Positions 21,296 to 21,376 of a DNA stretch of 21,376 bases are shown here, piece after piece (positions within the stretch are counted from its first letter, which is position 1; each line of letters opens with the position of its first letter). The translations under genes and the position numbers were made by a program. Location: IMG/VR virus record IMGVR_UViG_3300009506_000206, positions 1 through 21,376 of that record. The stretch is one strand, 5' to 3'. The notes under the pieces were generated by a model that did no database searches, was not told the DNA's origin, and was given only the letters and a program-made list of their open reading frames with translations. The DNA comes from a virus.

Positions 21296-21376
21296 TTAAT
21301 CACCTGTATCGCTATGTGTTACATCTAATTCTTTTAAATTTTCAAATCCCATATTTTGCGGTTGTGCGAGCAAAAC
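21296..21376 (-). CDS. 3' end of an upstream late gene, unidentified
   Basis: On the minus strand the right edge of the window enters an open frame that ends VLLAQPQNMGFENLKELDVT... with stop TAA at 21298-21296, one base before the small terminase ATG. The 26 visible residues are enough to show a coding frame coupled to the terminase gene but not to name it. In related phages this slot often holds an HNH endonuclease; nothing in the visible part confirms that. Confidence 0.6.
   Translation of the reverse strand, partial: VLLAQPQNMGFENLKELDVTHSDTGD

Noticed and set aside
1-21376. CRISPR arrays, tRNA genes, insertion sequences or attachment sites
   Set aside because: No spaced direct repeats, cloverleaf-like segments, transposase genes or duplicated attachment cores were seen. 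The only tandem repeat is the coding KKKVA array.

Overview
This window is part of the genome of a tailed double-stranded DNA phage, or a prophage, with HK97-type capsid genes and a long-tailed (siphovirus-like) layout. The host is probably a Gram-negative proteobacterium. The best sign of this is an overlapping Rz/Rz1-type spanin pair (2436-2922), which is only needed to breach an outer membrane. The DNA is AT-rich. No integrase, repressor or host gene lies in the window, so the sequence does not show whether the phage is integrated.

Layout: positions 1-2143 carry rightward (+) genes. These are the 3' end of a DUF932-type gene, then four small genes of unknown function with a good sigma-70-like promoter just ahead of the first. 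Three of the intergenic regions here share a pattern: a G/C hairpin with a small loop, then (for the next gene) a leader containing TGYGAGGC. A rho-independent terminator at 2247-2274 closes this block. Everything from 2436 to 21376 is one tightly packed leftward (-) late operon that converges on it.

Read in transcription order (from high to low coordinate), the late operon holds: the end of an unidentified gene; small and large terminase; a 57-residue membrane protein; HK97-type portal; S49 (SppA-like) capsid maturation protease; HK97-fold major capsid protein; a probable decoration protein; an internal rho-independent terminator (14526-14561); a small protein; head-tail connector (phiE125 gp8/HK97 gp6-like); head closure protein; a C1q/TNF-like fibre protein; HK97 gp10-like protein; DUF3168 tail terminator; tail tube protein; a 48-residue protein; tail assembly chaperone with a programmed -1 frameshift (A AAA AAC); tape measure; a distal tail protein with a discoidin-like N-terminus; a 979-residue tail-tip protein with two inserted glycan-binding-like modules; three accessory tail proteins; and a lysis cassette (AmpD-type amidase, three small membrane proteins, Rz and Rz1). 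Neighbouring genes mostly overlap by 1 or 4 bases or are directly adjacent, which suggests translational coupling.

Together these genes package DNA, build and mature the head, join it to a tail of roughly 80-85 nm (estimated from tape measure length), recognise the host surface and lyse the cell. The notable items are the unannotated frameshift extension, the terminator placed directly after the capsid genes, the nested carbohydrate-binding modules in the tail tip, the repeated intergenic cassette of the small rightward genes, and a 13-base inverted copy of the operon terminator in the convergent intergenic region. There is no gene-free stretch longer than 300 bases.
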